64,000 nucleotides of DNA. It comes from Flammeovirga sp. SJP92. GTDB lineage: Bacteria; Bacteroidota; Bacteroidia; Cytophagales; Flammeovirgaceae. This document shows, piece by piece, positions 18,243 through 28,285 of the stretch (the first letter of the stretch is position 1; every line of letters begins with the position of its first letter). A program made the translations under genes and the position numbers. Location: the NCBI RefSeq assembly GCF_001583495.1, contig NZ_LQAQ01000020.1, positions 62,001 to 126,000 on the forward strand, in the 5' to 3' direction. The notes under the pieces are model-generated. The model saw only the letters and a program-made list of their open reading frames with translations. It was not told where the DNA came from and made no database searches.

Positions 18243-18273
18243 AGCAACCGTAATACAAATGACTACGATTGCT
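18243..18273 (-). terminator. terminator of the 18322-20379 gene
   Basis: Arms AGCAACCGTA (18243-18252) and TACGATTGCT (18264-18273) pair with one G-U. On the minus strand the stem is followed by a T-tract (18237-18242), 49 bp past the stop. Confidence 0.7.
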
Positions 18274-18321
18274 CTATTTATCAGCATGTTTATTGATTAT
18301 TTTCCTATTACACGGAATCGT

Positions 18322-20379
18322 TTATTTCTTCAACAATTTCTTCATGACAATGCGGTTTTCTGTTTCCAAATAAAGGAAATACAACCCTGCAGGTAGGGTT
18401 TTAAGATCTATAGTAGATGAATTTTCTAACAAACCACCTTGTAGTTCCTGCATTTTTGAATTGAAGATTTTGTAATTCAAAACATCTCTATGGCCCTCAA
18501 TATGCAACTGATGTGATACTGGATTAGGGTAAACATTAATGTTTAATTCTTGTTCTAAATTAGCTGATAAAACCTCATCTGTTTTTTCGGCAACAACATA
18601 AAATTCAGCAGCAGCTGTAAATGGAATATCAGGATTATTCTGTGCTTCTGATAAGGCTACTATTCTTAAATACCTTCCAGTATGTGGTTGATCAAAAGTG
18701 ATCTTCTGAAGCATTTTATAATTTTCCACCAAAGAACTTCCCCAATCCAATGTACCTGTTGCTACTGCTTCACCCCAATCTGAAGAAGAGTTACTCAAGT
18801 ATATTTCATATTCACCAATGGCCCCATTTGGTCCATACGCATCTTGACGGTTGTAATAATGCAATTCTTCAATGACATATTCTGATTTCATATCAATTTG
18901 AATTTCATGAGGAATTGCCGCTTTTTGATCTCTCCATTCGGTATGCCAGAAAGTGGTCATATCATCGTCAATCGCATTTTCAGCCACTCCTTTTGTATCT
19001 TCACTGTCCACATATATCACTTCCCAGTCCGTTTTAAAAGGGTAATTATAGGTCCATTCTTGAAGATAAATTGTACCGAACTTTCGTGTATCTTCTTTTA
19101 CTGTATTGATCCCTGTGTTATTGGCCCAGTTCAATTCGTTTTCAACAACAAGATTGACATCTCTATCCAAAACAGACATTTCAAAACCAATTTTTGAAAG
19201 TTCTAAGTTTGAGGCATCATCTAAAATCACAGTCCATGGAATTTTCGCTTCTAATAGGTAGCCATCAGTGGTCTTAGAAGTGGCGTATTCAAATCCATCA
19301 AAATTGATATCCTTCTTACTGCTATACTGTTTGAAAGCAGGGTCTCCATAAAATAAGCGTAACATTACATCTCCTTCATCATACGCTCCGTTTTCAAGAT
19401 GCTCATTGTCTTGATTAAAATAAAGTTCAATTGCATCTCCATTTTCTTTGGAAGAAGAAGCGTCTACCTCCTGTACATTGTCATCTATCACATTAGCCAA
19501 AATGTAAAGGTTTTCCATATCATATGCCATTTTGAAAGTATATGACAGATCTGTCGCTGTAACAGCTTGTTCATTCACCTCATAATTTCCTTTTTCAGCA
19601 CTTACATAATCCCAAAGTGTTTCTGCTGCACCATCTATCACAATTTTTTCATCCAATTGCTTGATATCATATTGACGGGCTGAAGCAAATTCTTTAAAAG
19701 AGTCATCTTCACATTCCAATTCCATTGCAGGTGTCGCATTCGCCATAGCCACTGTGCCTTTACCTTCCTGGAAAAGTGCTATTCTGTCAATAGGGTGAAA
19801 CTTTGATCTTCCTGAGACTTTGATTTCATACACTCCAGGAACATCAAAACGGGCGTAAACATTCATTCCATTCACCCCAGCATGTTCACCAAAACAGTTC
19901 CAAGACCATTTATTCAAATCTTGAATCCACATCTTCATAAAATGATGGTCACTATTGACTTTCTTGTTAGTGCTCGCTTTGATACCGTAAAATTCAGCCG
20001 CTTCCACCATCAGCCAGCTGTCGTTTTCTTCATCAAATTTTACCGCATTTTTACCGTTTCTTGATCTCCATTTCACACGGTAAGTACCCGGATTTGTAAT
20101 CTGAATTTTGTAAGTAATAATACTTTCCTCTACCACACTTCCATAACTGTTTTTTCCTTGATATTCAATATGCCCTTCGCCTAGAGCATCTTCATCAAAT
20201 GAGTTGGCAACGAGCCAATAGTCGTTGAGTGTAGTGTTTTCTGCTTCAAAAACTACGTAGCCGTCTTTTTCTACAAAGACATTTTTTGAACAGGTTTCAT
20301 GAGCATAGCTGGTTTTGTAAATCAGAAAAAATAAAGAGACAATTAAAAAGAGATTAGCGTTTTGTAAATATTTCATCAT
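18322..20379 (-). CDS. secreted multi-CBM protein with T9SS sorting domain
   Basis: The 685-aa protein has a signal peptide (1-26). An N-terminal beta domain (about 35-210) has the pattern of a CBM6-like carbohydrate-binding module (VFEAENTTLNDYW, then GTYRVKWRSR). Residues about 235-440 resemble a CBM9/DOMON-like module (IDGAAETLWDYV, YILANVIDDNVQE, FEMSVLDRD). Next is a discoidin-like F5/8 type C domain (about 455-600; ENAIDDDMTTFWHTEW, YEIYLSNSSSDWG, GRYLRIVALSE), and a T9SS type A sorting domain (INVYPNPVSHQLHIEG to MKKLLKK). No catalytic domain is evident. A role in binding polysaccharide at the cell surface is inferred. It is followed by its own terminator and lies apart from any SusCD pair. 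Confidence 0.85.
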   Translation of the reverse strand: MMKYLQNANLFLIVSLFFLIYKTSYAHETCSKNVFVEKDGYVVFEAENTTLNDYWLVANSFDEDALGEGHIEYQGKNSYGSVVEESIITYKIQITNPGTYRVKWRSRNGKNAVKFDEENDSWLMVEAAEFYGIKASTNKKVNSDHHFMKMWIQDLNKWSWNCFGEHAGVNGMNVYARFDVPGVYEIKVSGRSKFHPIDRIALFQEGKGTVAMANATPAMELECEDDSFKEFASARQYDIKQLDEKIVIDGAAETLWDYVSAEKGNYEVNEQAVTATDLSYTFKMAYDMENLYILANVIDDNVQEVDASSSKENGDAIELYFNQDNEHLENGAYDEGDVMLRLFYGDPAFKQYSSKKDINFDGFEYATSKTTDGYLLEAKIPWTVILDDASNLELSKIGFEMSVLDRDVNLVVENELNWANNTGINTVKEDTRKFGTIYLQEWTYNYPFKTDWEVIYVDSEDTKGVAENAIDDDMTTFWHTEWRDQKAAIPHEIQIDMKSEYVIEELHYYNRQDAYGPNGAIGEYEIYLSNSSSDWGEAVATGTLDWGSSLVENYKMLQKITFDQPHTGRYLRIVALSEAQNNPDIPFTAAAEFYVVAEKTDEVLSANLEQELNINVYPNPVSHQLHIEGHRDVLNYKIFNSKMQELQGGLLENSSTIDLKTLPAGLYFLYLETENRIVMKKLLKK

Positions 20380-20749
20380 GTGTTATTTGTTTTTATGCAC
20401 AGAGAAGTGCACTAAAGCTATTAACGGTTCAAGCTGTAGCCTAAAGTGTATAAATGGTAAGTTTCATTTCAGTTTTATAGAATGTATTACAATTTTATAG
20501 TTAATTACGTTTCATTTCATTCTTTTAAAGAATTCACTTCAAGTCAAACGGTTGTCATCATAGCTTAATGAATAATAGTTATTGCTGCACTTGTAAAAAA
20601 ATGCTTGTTCAATCAAAACTACTATGTATTAACTACTTGAAAGGTCAATAATTTAGCATATAAAAAGGGGGGAATAATTTTCTATTTTTCAAATCAGTGA
20701 TTTCACCAAAATGAATAAAATTACTCCCCCCAAATAAATATGATTTACT
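20380..20749 (-). terminator. intergenic gap with strong terminator of the MFS gene (20667-20731)
   Basis: In this 370-bp gap the arms GGGGGGAATAATTTT (20667-20681) and AAAATTACTCCCCCC (20717-20731) pair over 14 of 15 bases around a 35-nt loop. On the minus strand the stem is followed by TTTTTATA. The rest of the gap is the promoter side of the CBM protein; no gene is seen. Confidence 0.8.
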
Positions 20750-21994
20750 TTAATCTACTGAAAGTTGCTTTTCTTTTTTAACGGATTTTTTATAAACCTG
20801 AAGTAATAATAGGGTGACAATTAAACCTATCGACATCCCCACCCAAGTCATATCAAAACCTACAAAATCAACAGATTGCATTCCTAAATTATGCCCAACT
20901 AAATGAGCTATAGAGAAGGATATCGAGTATAAAGCAATATAATCTCCTTGATTTTTTCCAATAGAACGTTGCATAGCTTCGGTATTAGACAAAGGAAAAA
21001 GTAACATTTCTCCAATTGTCAGAATCATCATTCCAATAATCAAAAAGGTTACATTCATACTAAAAATCAATAGAATATAACTTACAATAACACAAACTAC
21101 TGCAATCATCATTACGTTCATTTTAGAGACTTTCTTCTGTTTTTCAATCCAGTGCATCAGCGGCATTTCCAAAATGAAAATCACAAAACCATTGCTTGAG
21201 ATTATTAACCCAATAGTCGCTTCACTCAGTTCATGTACTTCTTTATAGAAAAGGGGAACTGTACTGAAATATTGGATAAAAACGAGTCCAAATAACGTCA
21301 AGGAAAGAACAAATAAAAGATAAGATTTGTCTTTGTAAGGTGATTTCAAAGCAGGTGACTTTTCCTCAGCAGTTTCTTCTTTAGCGACTTTAACCGCCGT
21401 TTTTTTCAATGTTAAGACAAAGAATAACATCGCTAGAATACAACTTAAACCATCAACCCAAAAAAGGGAAGCATAACCAAATGAGGCAATAAGCATTCCC
21501 CCTGTTGCGGGCCCAAATGCAAACCCTAAATTAATGGCCAACCTTACTAAGGTGATTGATTTTGTTCTGTTTTCTTCTGTACAGTAATTGTTAACTGCTA
21601 CAAAAAGAGGCGGTCTTAAAAGGTCTGCTAGCAAAATCACGAAGAAAAAGCCTAATGCCATTTGCACAAAAGTATCCAACTCTTTGAGTACAATCAGGCC
21701 GATTCCGGAAGACAATAAACTAAACACAATCACAGGGTAAAACCCAATTCGATCAGTCAGTTTTCCTCCCAGCCACGTTCCGACGACGGACCCCACACCG
21801 AAAGCGGTCATAATCCATCCGATTTCATTCAGAGAAAATCCTTTGCCATCGGACAAGTAAATAGACAGAAATGGGATCACCATCGCCCCAATTCTATTGA
21901 TCAGTGATACTATGGAAAGTATCCACACCTCTTTTGGTATACCTCTATAGATATCCAAAAAGGAACTTCTAGTTTGAGCTTTCTTTTTTAGCAT
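20750..21994 (-). CDS. MFS transporter, 12-TM drug/metabolite exporter type
   Basis: The 414-aa inner-membrane protein has about twelve hydrophobic segments. The MFS signature between TM2 and TM3 is present (GVGSVVGTWLGGKLTDRIGFYPVI), and a charged central loop (about 200-220, KTAVKVAKEETAEEKS) separates two six-helix halves. The pattern suggests a DHA1-type proton-driven exporter; the substrate is unknown. It has its own terminator. It lies next to the histidine kinase gene in the same direction, 139 bp downstream of it, so co-transcription is possible. Confidence 0.85.
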   Translation of the reverse strand: MLKKKAQTRSSFLDIYRGIPKEVWILSIVSLINRIGAMVIPFLSIYLSDGKGFSLNEIGWIMTAFGVGSVVGTWLGGKLTDRIGFYPVIVFSLLSSGIGLIVLKELDTFVQMALGFFFVILLADLLRPPLFVAVNNYCTEENRTKSITLVRLAINLGFAFGPATGGMLIASFGYASLFWVDGLSCILAMLFFVLTLKKTAVKVAKEETAEEKSPALKSPYKDKSYLLFVLSLTLFGLVFIQYFSTVPLFYKEVHELSEATIGLIISSNGFVIFILEMPLMHWIEKQKKVSKMNVMMIAVVCVIVSYILLIFSMNVTFLIIGMMILTIGEMLLFPLSNTEAMQRSIGKNQGDYIALYSISFSIAHLVGHNLGMQSVDFVGFDMTWVGMSIGLIVTLLLLQVYKKSVKKEKQLSVD

Positions 21995-22132
21995 GTAACA
22001 GAATTGATGGAAGTGTTAGTTTTAATTTACAGCAACAAAAGTATTTTATTCGTTAGTATTTCTGAAAGTAAAAGGGAAGTATTTTCAATCAACATTAAAC
22101 AAAACCTTAAAAAGTGGAATAAAAGTGATTTT

Positions 22133-23953
22133 TTAATCCAAAATAGGTACTTCTAAAGTAATGTGTGTACCCATTCCTACTCCGCTTTTTAAATCCCATT
22201 TTGCACCTAGTAATTCTGCCCTTTCTTTCATATTGGCTAGTCCATAGGAGTTCGAATTATTATCTGAGGAAAGCATTGATTGGGTAGAATAATCAAAACC
22301 TTCTCCATCATCTGTGATTTCCATGGTGATAAATTCAGCATCCGATTCTAGAAGCACTGTCACGTTTTCAGCATGAGCGTGTTTCATCACATTATTGAGG
22401 CTTTCTTGAAGTATACGAAACATGCCCATCTCAATATCAATGGATGTTTTTTCCAGTTCGAAATTATCAATAAACTGTATATTCAAGTTGGTACTCTGCT
22501 GAATGGAAAGGACCAAATCTTCGATGGCTGACTTCAATCCGAAATCCTCTAAAACGCTTGGCAACAATTCTCCACAAATACGGCGTGACTCTCCTATAAT
22601 GTTTCTAATCATGCTGTCTACATCACTGTTTTCTTCAAAGATTTTAGGGTGTTCTTCTTCCAGCATTTCAATTTTCATTCTCAAAGAAGTCAACATCTGA
22701 CCTATACCATCATGGATTTCTACCGCTACTCTTTTCCTTTCTTTTTCCTGACCTGCCACCATGGATTGCAATTTCACCTTTTTCAATTCCTTTTGATTCT
22801 CTAGCTTTTCTTTCATCAAAAGGTGCAATTCCTGTTCTGTCTTTTTACGTTTAGTGATGTCAATTCCAATCACTAAAAATTGGTACAATTGTCCTTTGCT
22901 ATCGATCATCGGCATCAAAGTCACTTCCAACCAAAAGTCCGTTCCGTCAGAAGCTTGATCGAAAATTTCACCTTGCCATACTTCATTCCTTCTGATGGGG
23001 TCTTTGATATGATCGTAAATGATATTTTCATTATGCGTTTTTTCGTTGTAAAAAAGAGGTCTTCCCAGCAATCCGCTCATTTCATATTTTGTGACATTAC
23101 AATACTTATCATTGGCGTAAATGATGTTTCCGTCTGTGTCAATTTTCACAAAGTAAGTCGCTTTTTCTAAGGTAAAATTAATGTCTCTTAGACTCTGATG
23201 AGACTTCTCCAACACATTGTTTGCTACTTTTATCTCTCTTGCCAATGCACGCGCATTTTTCTCAGAATCAGTCAGTTCTTCAAATGACAAACGTATTCTT
23301 TTTGCTAATGGTCTAAAGATAAAATAAGCTTCTAAAAGTAATAATATGATGACTGATGCGAGAAGGTACAGTTCTATTTTTTTGAGGAAAATAACGTTCT
23401 TTCGAGAGATTCTATCGTAGTCAAAAACAATCATTTCCATTCCTAAAAAGTACGCTTTTTCACTAATTAGAAGCTGATCTATCTGCTCTTCTAAGGCTTT
23501 TCGATCCAAAGGTTTTCGGTTGGCAGGTGCCGTAATATTGACGATTTCCCAAGCAGCATCAATCATTTCTTGATATGGATTTTCAATAATATTGAAGAGT
23601 TCAATCATATCCACATTGTGGTTTTCCGGTATATTTAGAAACTCATTGCCGTGTTGAAGGCTCTCATGTGTCTTCTGCAATTGCATTAAAATATTTTGAA
23701 AATCCTTGCGGTGTGTCTTGTTGCTTCTCTCACTTTCCAATAGCAATGCCAAGCGGGTTAAGGACTGAGAATTGGAGCGTAATCTTGTGGCAAAATTAAT
23801 CAGGTGGGTGTCATGTAATTGATTTCCCAAATAGCTTTGAATCAGGAGTTGGCTGACGATAGAAATAATGGCTATGACCGATAATGCAATCGCATACATC
23901 AGGTTGTAATAGCGGATAGTTTGCTTGGTTTGAGTATCATTATTTCTATGCAT
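22133..23953 (-). CDS. membrane sensor histidine kinase (PAS, NarL-type HisKA_3)
   Basis: The 606-aa protein has TM1 at about 18-40, a periplasmic four-helix-type domain (about 45-190; INFATRLRSNSQSLTRLALL recalls the NarX/PilJ motif), and TM2 at about 195-213. A PAS domain follows (265-370; GNIIYANDKYCNVTKYE to VIGIDITKRK), then HisKA_3 with the phospho-acceptor His414 in AVEIHDGIGQ, and HATPase_c (MEITDDGEGFDY, GLANMKERAELLG). NarX-type kinases pair with LuxR-type response regulators. No such partner is adjacent, but one lies at 37837-38496 on the other side of the urea module. The gene is divergent from ureD, with only about 120 bp between the starts. Confidence 0.9.
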   Translation of the reverse strand: MHRNNDTQTKQTIRYYNLMYAIALSVIAIISIVSQLLIQSYLGNQLHDTHLINFATRLRSNSQSLTRLALLLESERSNKTHRKDFQNILMQLQKTHESLQHGNEFLNIPENHNVDMIELFNIIENPYQEMIDAAWEIVNITAPANRKPLDRKALEEQIDQLLISEKAYFLGMEMIVFDYDRISRKNVIFLKKIELYLLASVIILLLLEAYFIFRPLAKRIRLSFEELTDSEKNARALAREIKVANNVLEKSHQSLRDINFTLEKATYFVKIDTDGNIIYANDKYCNVTKYEMSGLLGRPLFYNEKTHNENIIYDHIKDPIRRNEVWQGEIFDQASDGTDFWLEVTLMPMIDSKGQLYQFLVIGIDITKRKKTEQELHLLMKEKLENQKELKKVKLQSMVAGQEKERKRVAVEIHDGIGQMLTSLRMKIEMLEEEHPKIFEENSDVDSMIRNIIGESRRICGELLPSVLEDFGLKSAIEDLVLSIQQSTNLNIQFIDNFELEKTSIDIEMGMFRILQESLNNVMKHAHAENVTVLLESDAEFITMEITDDGEGFDYSTQSMLSSDNNSNSYGLANMKERAELLGAKWDLKSGVGMGTHITLEVPILD

Positions 23954-24074
23954 AATTAATCCTTATTTTTTCAAAATTTACAAGTGCTATTTACAAAAAA
24001 AATTACTATTTTGTAGTGTAATTCAATCATTAAATTTGAATATAAATCTCAATTCATTTCAAATACTACAAACC
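23954..24074. promoter_or_regulatory. divergent promoter region between histidine kinase and ureD
   Basis: This 121-bp AT-rich spacer must hold both start sites. TACTATTTTG (24006-24015) upstream of ureD loosely fits the Bacteroidetes -7 element TAnnTTTG. The assignment is tentative; no operator was identified. Confidence 0.35.
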
Positions 24075-24929
24075 ATGACAACAAACTTAAAATTAGGCTC
24101 TTATATAGAAATAAAAAATATACAAAACACTTCTAAAGTAACGAGCCACTTCAATCAAAATCCTTTAAAAATACTATTACCCAAAACACATAACAAAGCG
24201 GTACATCTAGTAACGACCAACTACGGTGGTGGAATGGTGCAAGGAGATAATATTCAATTTACAATCAACGCTAACAAAGACACCAAAGCGTTGCTTACTT
24301 CTCAGGCCAATGCTAGAGTTTATAAATCAGAAGATGGGCGTTTTTGTAAGATGATTCAGAAAACCAATGTGCATGAAAATGCGGAATTTTATCAACTGAA
24401 TGATCCATTGGTATTGCATTCTAATGGAAAATTAAAGCAATTTACTGAATTTGAATTGGGTAAAAACAGTGTTTTGTTCTTTATGGATTGGGTGCAGGCA
24501 GGAAGAGTGAGTACAGGCGAAGTTTTCCAATTCCATCATTTTTATTCTGAAATCAACATTAAAAAAGAAGGAAAAAGAGTGGTTGCAGATAAGTTTATGA
24601 TTTCTCCCGATACACAAAAATGTACTTCTCCAGCCGTCTTTTTTAAGCATACTAATTTTATTAACATCTTCTTGGTTGGGAATGAGAAAAATGAGAAAGT
24701 GCAATTGATGGAGGAAAAACTAAGTACAGTCACACATCAAACGGTTCAAGCTAATATCACACAGGAACCAGAAGTGTTGGTTTCTTTTGACCGTATTAAT
24801 AGCGAGGTAGTTTTAGTTCGATTATCAAGTATAAATCATGACAAATTATATGATTTTATACATGAATTCTCCAAAATATTTAAAAATAATTCTTTATTGA
24901 ATTTCAACCCTTATGACAGGAAATTATAA
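24075..24929 (+). CDS. ureD: urease accessory protein UreD (UreH)
   Basis: UreD binds apo-urease and, with UreF and UreG, forms the complex that delivers nickel and CO2 to the active site. The ATG at 24075 was chosen over a TTG 39 bp upstream because the protein then starts MTTNLKLGSYIEI (284 aa, normal length). Family features include TTNYGGGMVQGDNIQF, LLTSQANARVYKS, an LNDPLVLHSNGK stretch and FMDWVQAGRVSTGEVFQF. It is the only urease gene on the plus strand; it faces ureG with a large double hairpin between them. Confidence 0.9.
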   Translation: MTTNLKLGSYIEIKNIQNTSKVTSHFNQNPLKILLPKTHNKAVHLVTTNYGGGMVQGDNIQFTINANKDTKALLTSQANARVYKSEDGRFCKMIQKTNVHENAEFYQLNDPLVLHSNGKLKQFTEFELGKNSVLFFMDWVQAGRVSTGEVFQFHHFYSEINIKKEGKRVVADKFMISPDTQKCTSPAVFFKHTNFINIFLVGNEKNEKVQLMEEKLSTVTHQTVQANITQEPEVLVSFDRINSEVVLVRLSSINHDKLYDFIHEFSKIFKNNSLLNFNPYDRKL

Positions 24930-24969
24930 TTCAATTTAAGGGTAAATTCAACACATCATAATACTGATT

Positions 24970-25105
24970 CAAGCCTTAAGCCATAGGCGTGGCTTGGACC
25001 TACATTTGTAAAAAATCTGAAGCCTTTTAGATGTCAATGTGTACCTAAAAGTCTTCAGATTTTTTCATATTACCAACACAAGTCACGCCTATGGCTTAAG
25101 ACTTG
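24970..25105. terminator. nested double inverted repeat between ureD and ureG
   Basis: The outer arms 24970-24994 and 25081-25105 pair over 23 of 25 positions (core CTTAAGCCATAGGCGTG). The inner arms 25010-25030 and 25045-25065 pair over 20 of 21 around a 14-nt loop, with A6 and T6 at the ends, so both strands end in a T-run. The inner stem is a good bidirectional terminator. The outer stem is longer than termination needs and could be a mobile or processed element. Confidence 0.85.
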
Positions 25106-25119
25106 CACTAGTTTAGCTT

Positions 25120-25857
25120 TTAGTGCGTATGTGCTTCCTCCAAAGCATGTGCTTTTGCATGGAAAATATGGTCAATTACTTTATCCACATTATAACCATG
25201 GTAGGCTTTTGCGAAAATAAATGGTCCGTTTTGACGCATTTTCGTTGCATCTCTTTCCATTACTTTCAAATCAGCGTTTACTAGCTCTGCGATATCAATT
25301 TTGTTGATGACTAACAAATCCGCTTGCGTGATACCAGGACCACCTTTTCTAGGAATTTTATCACCACCCGATACATCAATCACATAAATCGAGAAGTCTA
25401 CTAATTCTTTACTGAAGTGTGCCGCTAAGTTATCTCCACCACTTTCTACAAAAAGGATTTCTGTATCTGGAAATTTCTCCATCAAATCCTCCAATGCGTT
25501 CATATTAATCGAAATATCTTCGCGGATAGCCGCGTGAGGGCAACCACCTGTTTCCACACCTACAATTTTATCTGCTGGCAATGCTTCATTTCTTGTTAGG
25601 AATTCTGCATCTTCTTTGGTGAAAATATCATTGGTTACTACCGCAATGTTCGTTTTCTCTTTTAATCTACGGCACAACTGTAATAAAAGGGCTGTTTTAC
25701 CCGTTCCAACAGGTCCGCCAATACCTACCGTAAATGCTCTTTTTTTATAATTTCGGTCTTCTTTACTCAACTCTCTGTTAGAGAAAAAGCCAGGACCGTC
25801 GTAATGTTCTTGATGGAATAAGTGAGGTAATGAACAACCAGGAGTGAATGAAATCAT
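25120..25857 (-). CDS. ureG: urease accessory GTPase UreG
   Basis: UreG is the SIMIBI-class GTPase that drives nickel insertion into urease. The 245-aa protein has the P-loop GGPVGTGKT (about 47-55), the nickel-binding CPH in [15 protein letters not shown], and NKID for guanine recognition. It is about 40 residues longer than the usual 200-210 aa at the N-terminus. Both ends carry histidines ([11 protein letters not shown] near residue 12, [16 protein letters not shown] at the C-terminus). No UreE nickel chaperone gene is found here, and these histidines could partly replace its nickel-binding role (inference). It lies 4 bp downstream of ureF and ends the urea operon. Confidence 0.95.
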   Translation of the reverse strand: MISFTPGCSLPHLFHQEHYDGPGFFSNRELSKEDRNYKKRAFTVGIGGPVGTGKTALLLQLCRRLKEKTNIAVVTNDIFTKEDAEFLTRNEALPADKIVGVETGGCPHAAIREDISINMNALEDLMEKFPDTEILFVESGGDNLAAHFSKELVDFSIYVIDVSGGDKIPRKGGPGITQADLLVINKIDIAELVNADLKVMERDATKMRQNGPFIFAKAYHGYNVDKVIDHIFHAKAHALEEAHTH

Positions 25858-25861
25858 AATC

Positions 25862-26521
25862 TTAATTTTGAAAAAGTTTTGTGTATAAATATTTGTGTGA
25901 GAGCTGTGCCATTTCTACAATGTAAGTGCATTTATAGGCTTGCTCTACTGAAGGTATTTGGTCAATAGTAAACGTTTCTTCGAGTTCCTTCAATAGATCG
26001 CTCTGCATTTTGTGTCCTTGCGATGGACCGAGTGTTCCCAAACGAATGATGGCACTCAATTGATCCCTTACAATCATAAACAAGTAGAGGATACATACAT
26101 TTTCTAATGAGTACCCCAATAGCTTGCAAGTGTAGCCGAAGATGATCAAAAAATCGGGATCGGTGTTTTCTACTGGCCAAAGGGCTACATCTTCACCATG
26201 CAGTTGCATGATGGCTCTTTTCCAGTTTTTCCCCAATACAACCCCTGCCTTTTTAATGGCCGGATTCAATAGCATCACATCATAGCTTTCGCATAAATGC
26301 GGTAAATCTTCTGCTTCTGCCTCAAAGGCTTCCTTTACAAAAGCCATATCAAACTTGATGATTTGATGAAGGTAATCTTTCAGGTATTGGTTTAACCCTT
26401 TTACATCCGAAATGATCCCCGACTTTACGGCATATTCTAATCCATTGGAATAGGCATAACCGCCAATCGGGAAAGCGGAATCGGCTATATGTAATATTTG
26501 ATATAATTCAGTATTCAACAT
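25862..26521 (-). CDS. ureF: urease accessory protein UreF
   Basis: UreF is an all-helical protein that binds UreD and gates UreG GTPase activity during urease maturation. The 219-aa length is normal. The N-terminal [21 protein letters not shown] motif is diagnostic, followed by [20 protein letters not shown] and a late [14 protein letters not shown] segment. It sits between ureC (11-bp gap) and ureG (4-bp gap), so translation is probably coupled. Confidence 0.95.
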   Translation of the reverse strand: MLNTELYQILHIADSAFPIGGYAYSNGLEYAVKSGIISDVKGLNQYLKDYLHQIIKFDMAFVKEAFEAEAEDLPHLCESYDVMLLNPAIKKAGVVLGKNWKRAIMQLHGEDVALWPVENTDPDFLIIFGYTCKLLGYSLENVCILYLFMIVRDQLSAIIRLGTLGPSQGHKMQSDLLKELEETFTIDQIPSVEQAYKCTYIVEMAQLSHKYLYTKLFQN

Positions 26522-26532
26522 ACAACGCTTTC

Positions 26533-28248
26533 TTAGAATAGGTTGTACAGTTGTGCCAAAGGAACTTTTGCGACCGGTTCACATGATAAATGTACACCGT
26601 CGGCAGTTACTTTATAGCTTTCTGGATCTACGGTGATTTCCGGAAGCGTGCTATTCAGTTTCATATCCTTTTTACCTATGTTTCTGCAGTTTTTAATGCC
26701 TACAATCTCTTTTGAAATACCGTATTCTTTTACGTTTTCAATAGAACTTTGAGAAACAAAAACAGCCGAAGTATGTGGAGCGGCTTTTCCTTTAAAACCA
26801 AACATCGGTCTTGAGTAAGATGGACCAGGAGTTGGGATAGAGGCATTCGGATCACCCATTTGAGCTTGTGCCACTACACCACCTTTGATGATGATCTCTG
26901 GTTTTGCACCAAAGAATTGCGGTTTCCATAATACGATGTCCGCCATTTTCCCTACTTCAATCGAACCTGTCACATGTGAAAAACCGTGAGCGATGGCTGG
27001 ATTGATGGTATATTTTGCCACATAGCGCTTTACTCTGTGGTTGTCATTTCCTGATTGATCTTCTTCCAAGAAGCCTCTTTGCTCCTTCATTTTTGCCGCC
27101 GTTTGCCACGTTCTTGTAATCACTTCCCCCACACGTCCCATAGCTTGAGAATCAGAAGCGATAATGGATAGTGCCCCCATATCATGCAAGATGTCTTCTG
27201 CTGCAATAGTTTCCTGACGGATTCTTGATTCTGCGAAAGCAACGTCTTCAGGAATGTTTTTATCTAAATGATGACACACCATCAACATATCCAAGTGCTC
27301 ATCAATCGTATTGACCGTAAAGGGTCTTGTAGGATTGGTTGATGATGGAATTACGTTCGGGTCACCACACAACATGATAATATCTGGCGCGTGACCTCCA
27401 CCTGCACCTTCGGTATGGTACGTGTGAATCGTTCTGTTTTTCAAAGCGGCTTTTGAAGCTTCCACAAAACCACTTTCATTCAATGTGTCAGTATGAATAC
27501 AGATTTGAACATCCATTTTATCTGCTACACTCAAACAGTTGTCAATCGCCGCTGGAGTGGAGCCCCAATCTTCATGTAATTTCAAACCGCAGGCACCCGC
27601 TTCTATTTGCTCTTCTAATGCTTCGGGGTGCGATGTGTTTCCTTTTCCTAAGAAACCAAAGTTCATCGGGTAATCATCTGTGGCTTGCAACATCATGCGG
27701 ATGGCAAATTTTCCCGGAGTACATGTAGTAGCATTGGAATTGGTTGTTGGTCCTGTTCCACCACCTAAGAAAGTCGTAACACCCGAAGCCAATGCTTCAT
27801 CGATTTGTTGTGGACAGATATAATGAATGTGCGAGTCAATTCCTCCTGCGGTGATAATTGCCCCTTCTCCTGCTACTACATCGGTGCTCGCTCCTACAAT
27901 CATATCAGGGTGAACACCAGGCATAATATGCGGATTTCCTGCTTTACCGATGGCATGTATTTTACCATCTTTTATACCAATATCTGCTTTGATAATACCT
28001 GTATAATCGACAATCAGTGCATTGGTAATCACCATATCCAATACATCTTTTCGGCGTAAGCCTGAAGCTTGTCCCATGCCGTCTCTTAATACTTTCCCCC
28101 CTCCAAACTTGCATTCTTCACCATAAACGGTGTAATCTTTTTCTACTTCAATACAAAGGTTTGTATCGCCTAAATATAATTTATCGCCAGTAGTGATGCC
28201 GTACATATCGGCATACGCCTGTCTGCTAATTTCTTTTGCCATAATCAT
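26533..28248 (-). CDS. ureC: urease alpha subunit UreC (catalytic)
   Basis: UreC hydrolyses urea to ammonia and carbamate at a dinuclear nickel site. The 571-aa protein has all landmarks: [16 protein letters not shown] at the start, nickel-binding HIHYICPQQ, the carbamylated lysine in GLKLHEDWG (K223), [25 protein letters not shown], the flap MVCHHLD (C325) and [12 protein letters not shown]. Numbering falls by two if the second Met (28242, [10 protein letters not shown]) is the true start. Other urease subunits and accessory genes flank it on the same strand. Confidence 0.98.
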   Translation of the reverse strand: MIMAKEISRQAYADMYGITTGDKLYLGDTNLCIEVEKDYTVYGEECKFGGGKVLRDGMGQASGLRRKDVLDMVITNALIVDYTGIIKADIGIKDGKIHAIGKAGNPHIMPGVHPDMIVGASTDVVAGEGAIITAGGIDSHIHYICPQQIDEALASGVTTFLGGGTGPTTNSNATTCTPGKFAIRMMLQATDDYPMNFGFLGKGNTSHPEALEEQIEAGACGLKLHEDWGSTPAAIDNCLSVADKMDVQICIHTDTLNESGFVEASKAALKNRTIHTYHTEGAGGGHAPDIIMLCGDPNVIPSSTNPTRPFTVNTIDEHLDMLMVCHHLDKNIPEDVAFAESRIRQETIAAEDILHDMGALSIIASDSQAMGRVGEVITRTWQTAAKMKEQRGFLEEDQSGNDNHRVKRYVAKYTINPAIAHGFSHVTGSIEVGKMADIVLWKPQFFGAKPEIIIKGGVVAQAQMGDPNASIPTPGPSYSRPMFGFKGKAAPHTSAVFVSQSSIENVKEYGISKEIVGIKNCRNIGKKDMKLNSTLPEITVDPESYKVTADGVHLSCEPVAKVPLAQLYNLF

Positions 28249-28285
28249 TTTTGTTAATTGATCGAATTGAAAGCTGTTGGAAAAC

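Noticed and set aside
24432-24733. Two minus-strand frames inside ureD
   Set aside because: They are shadows of ureD, which is supported by family motifs across its full length.
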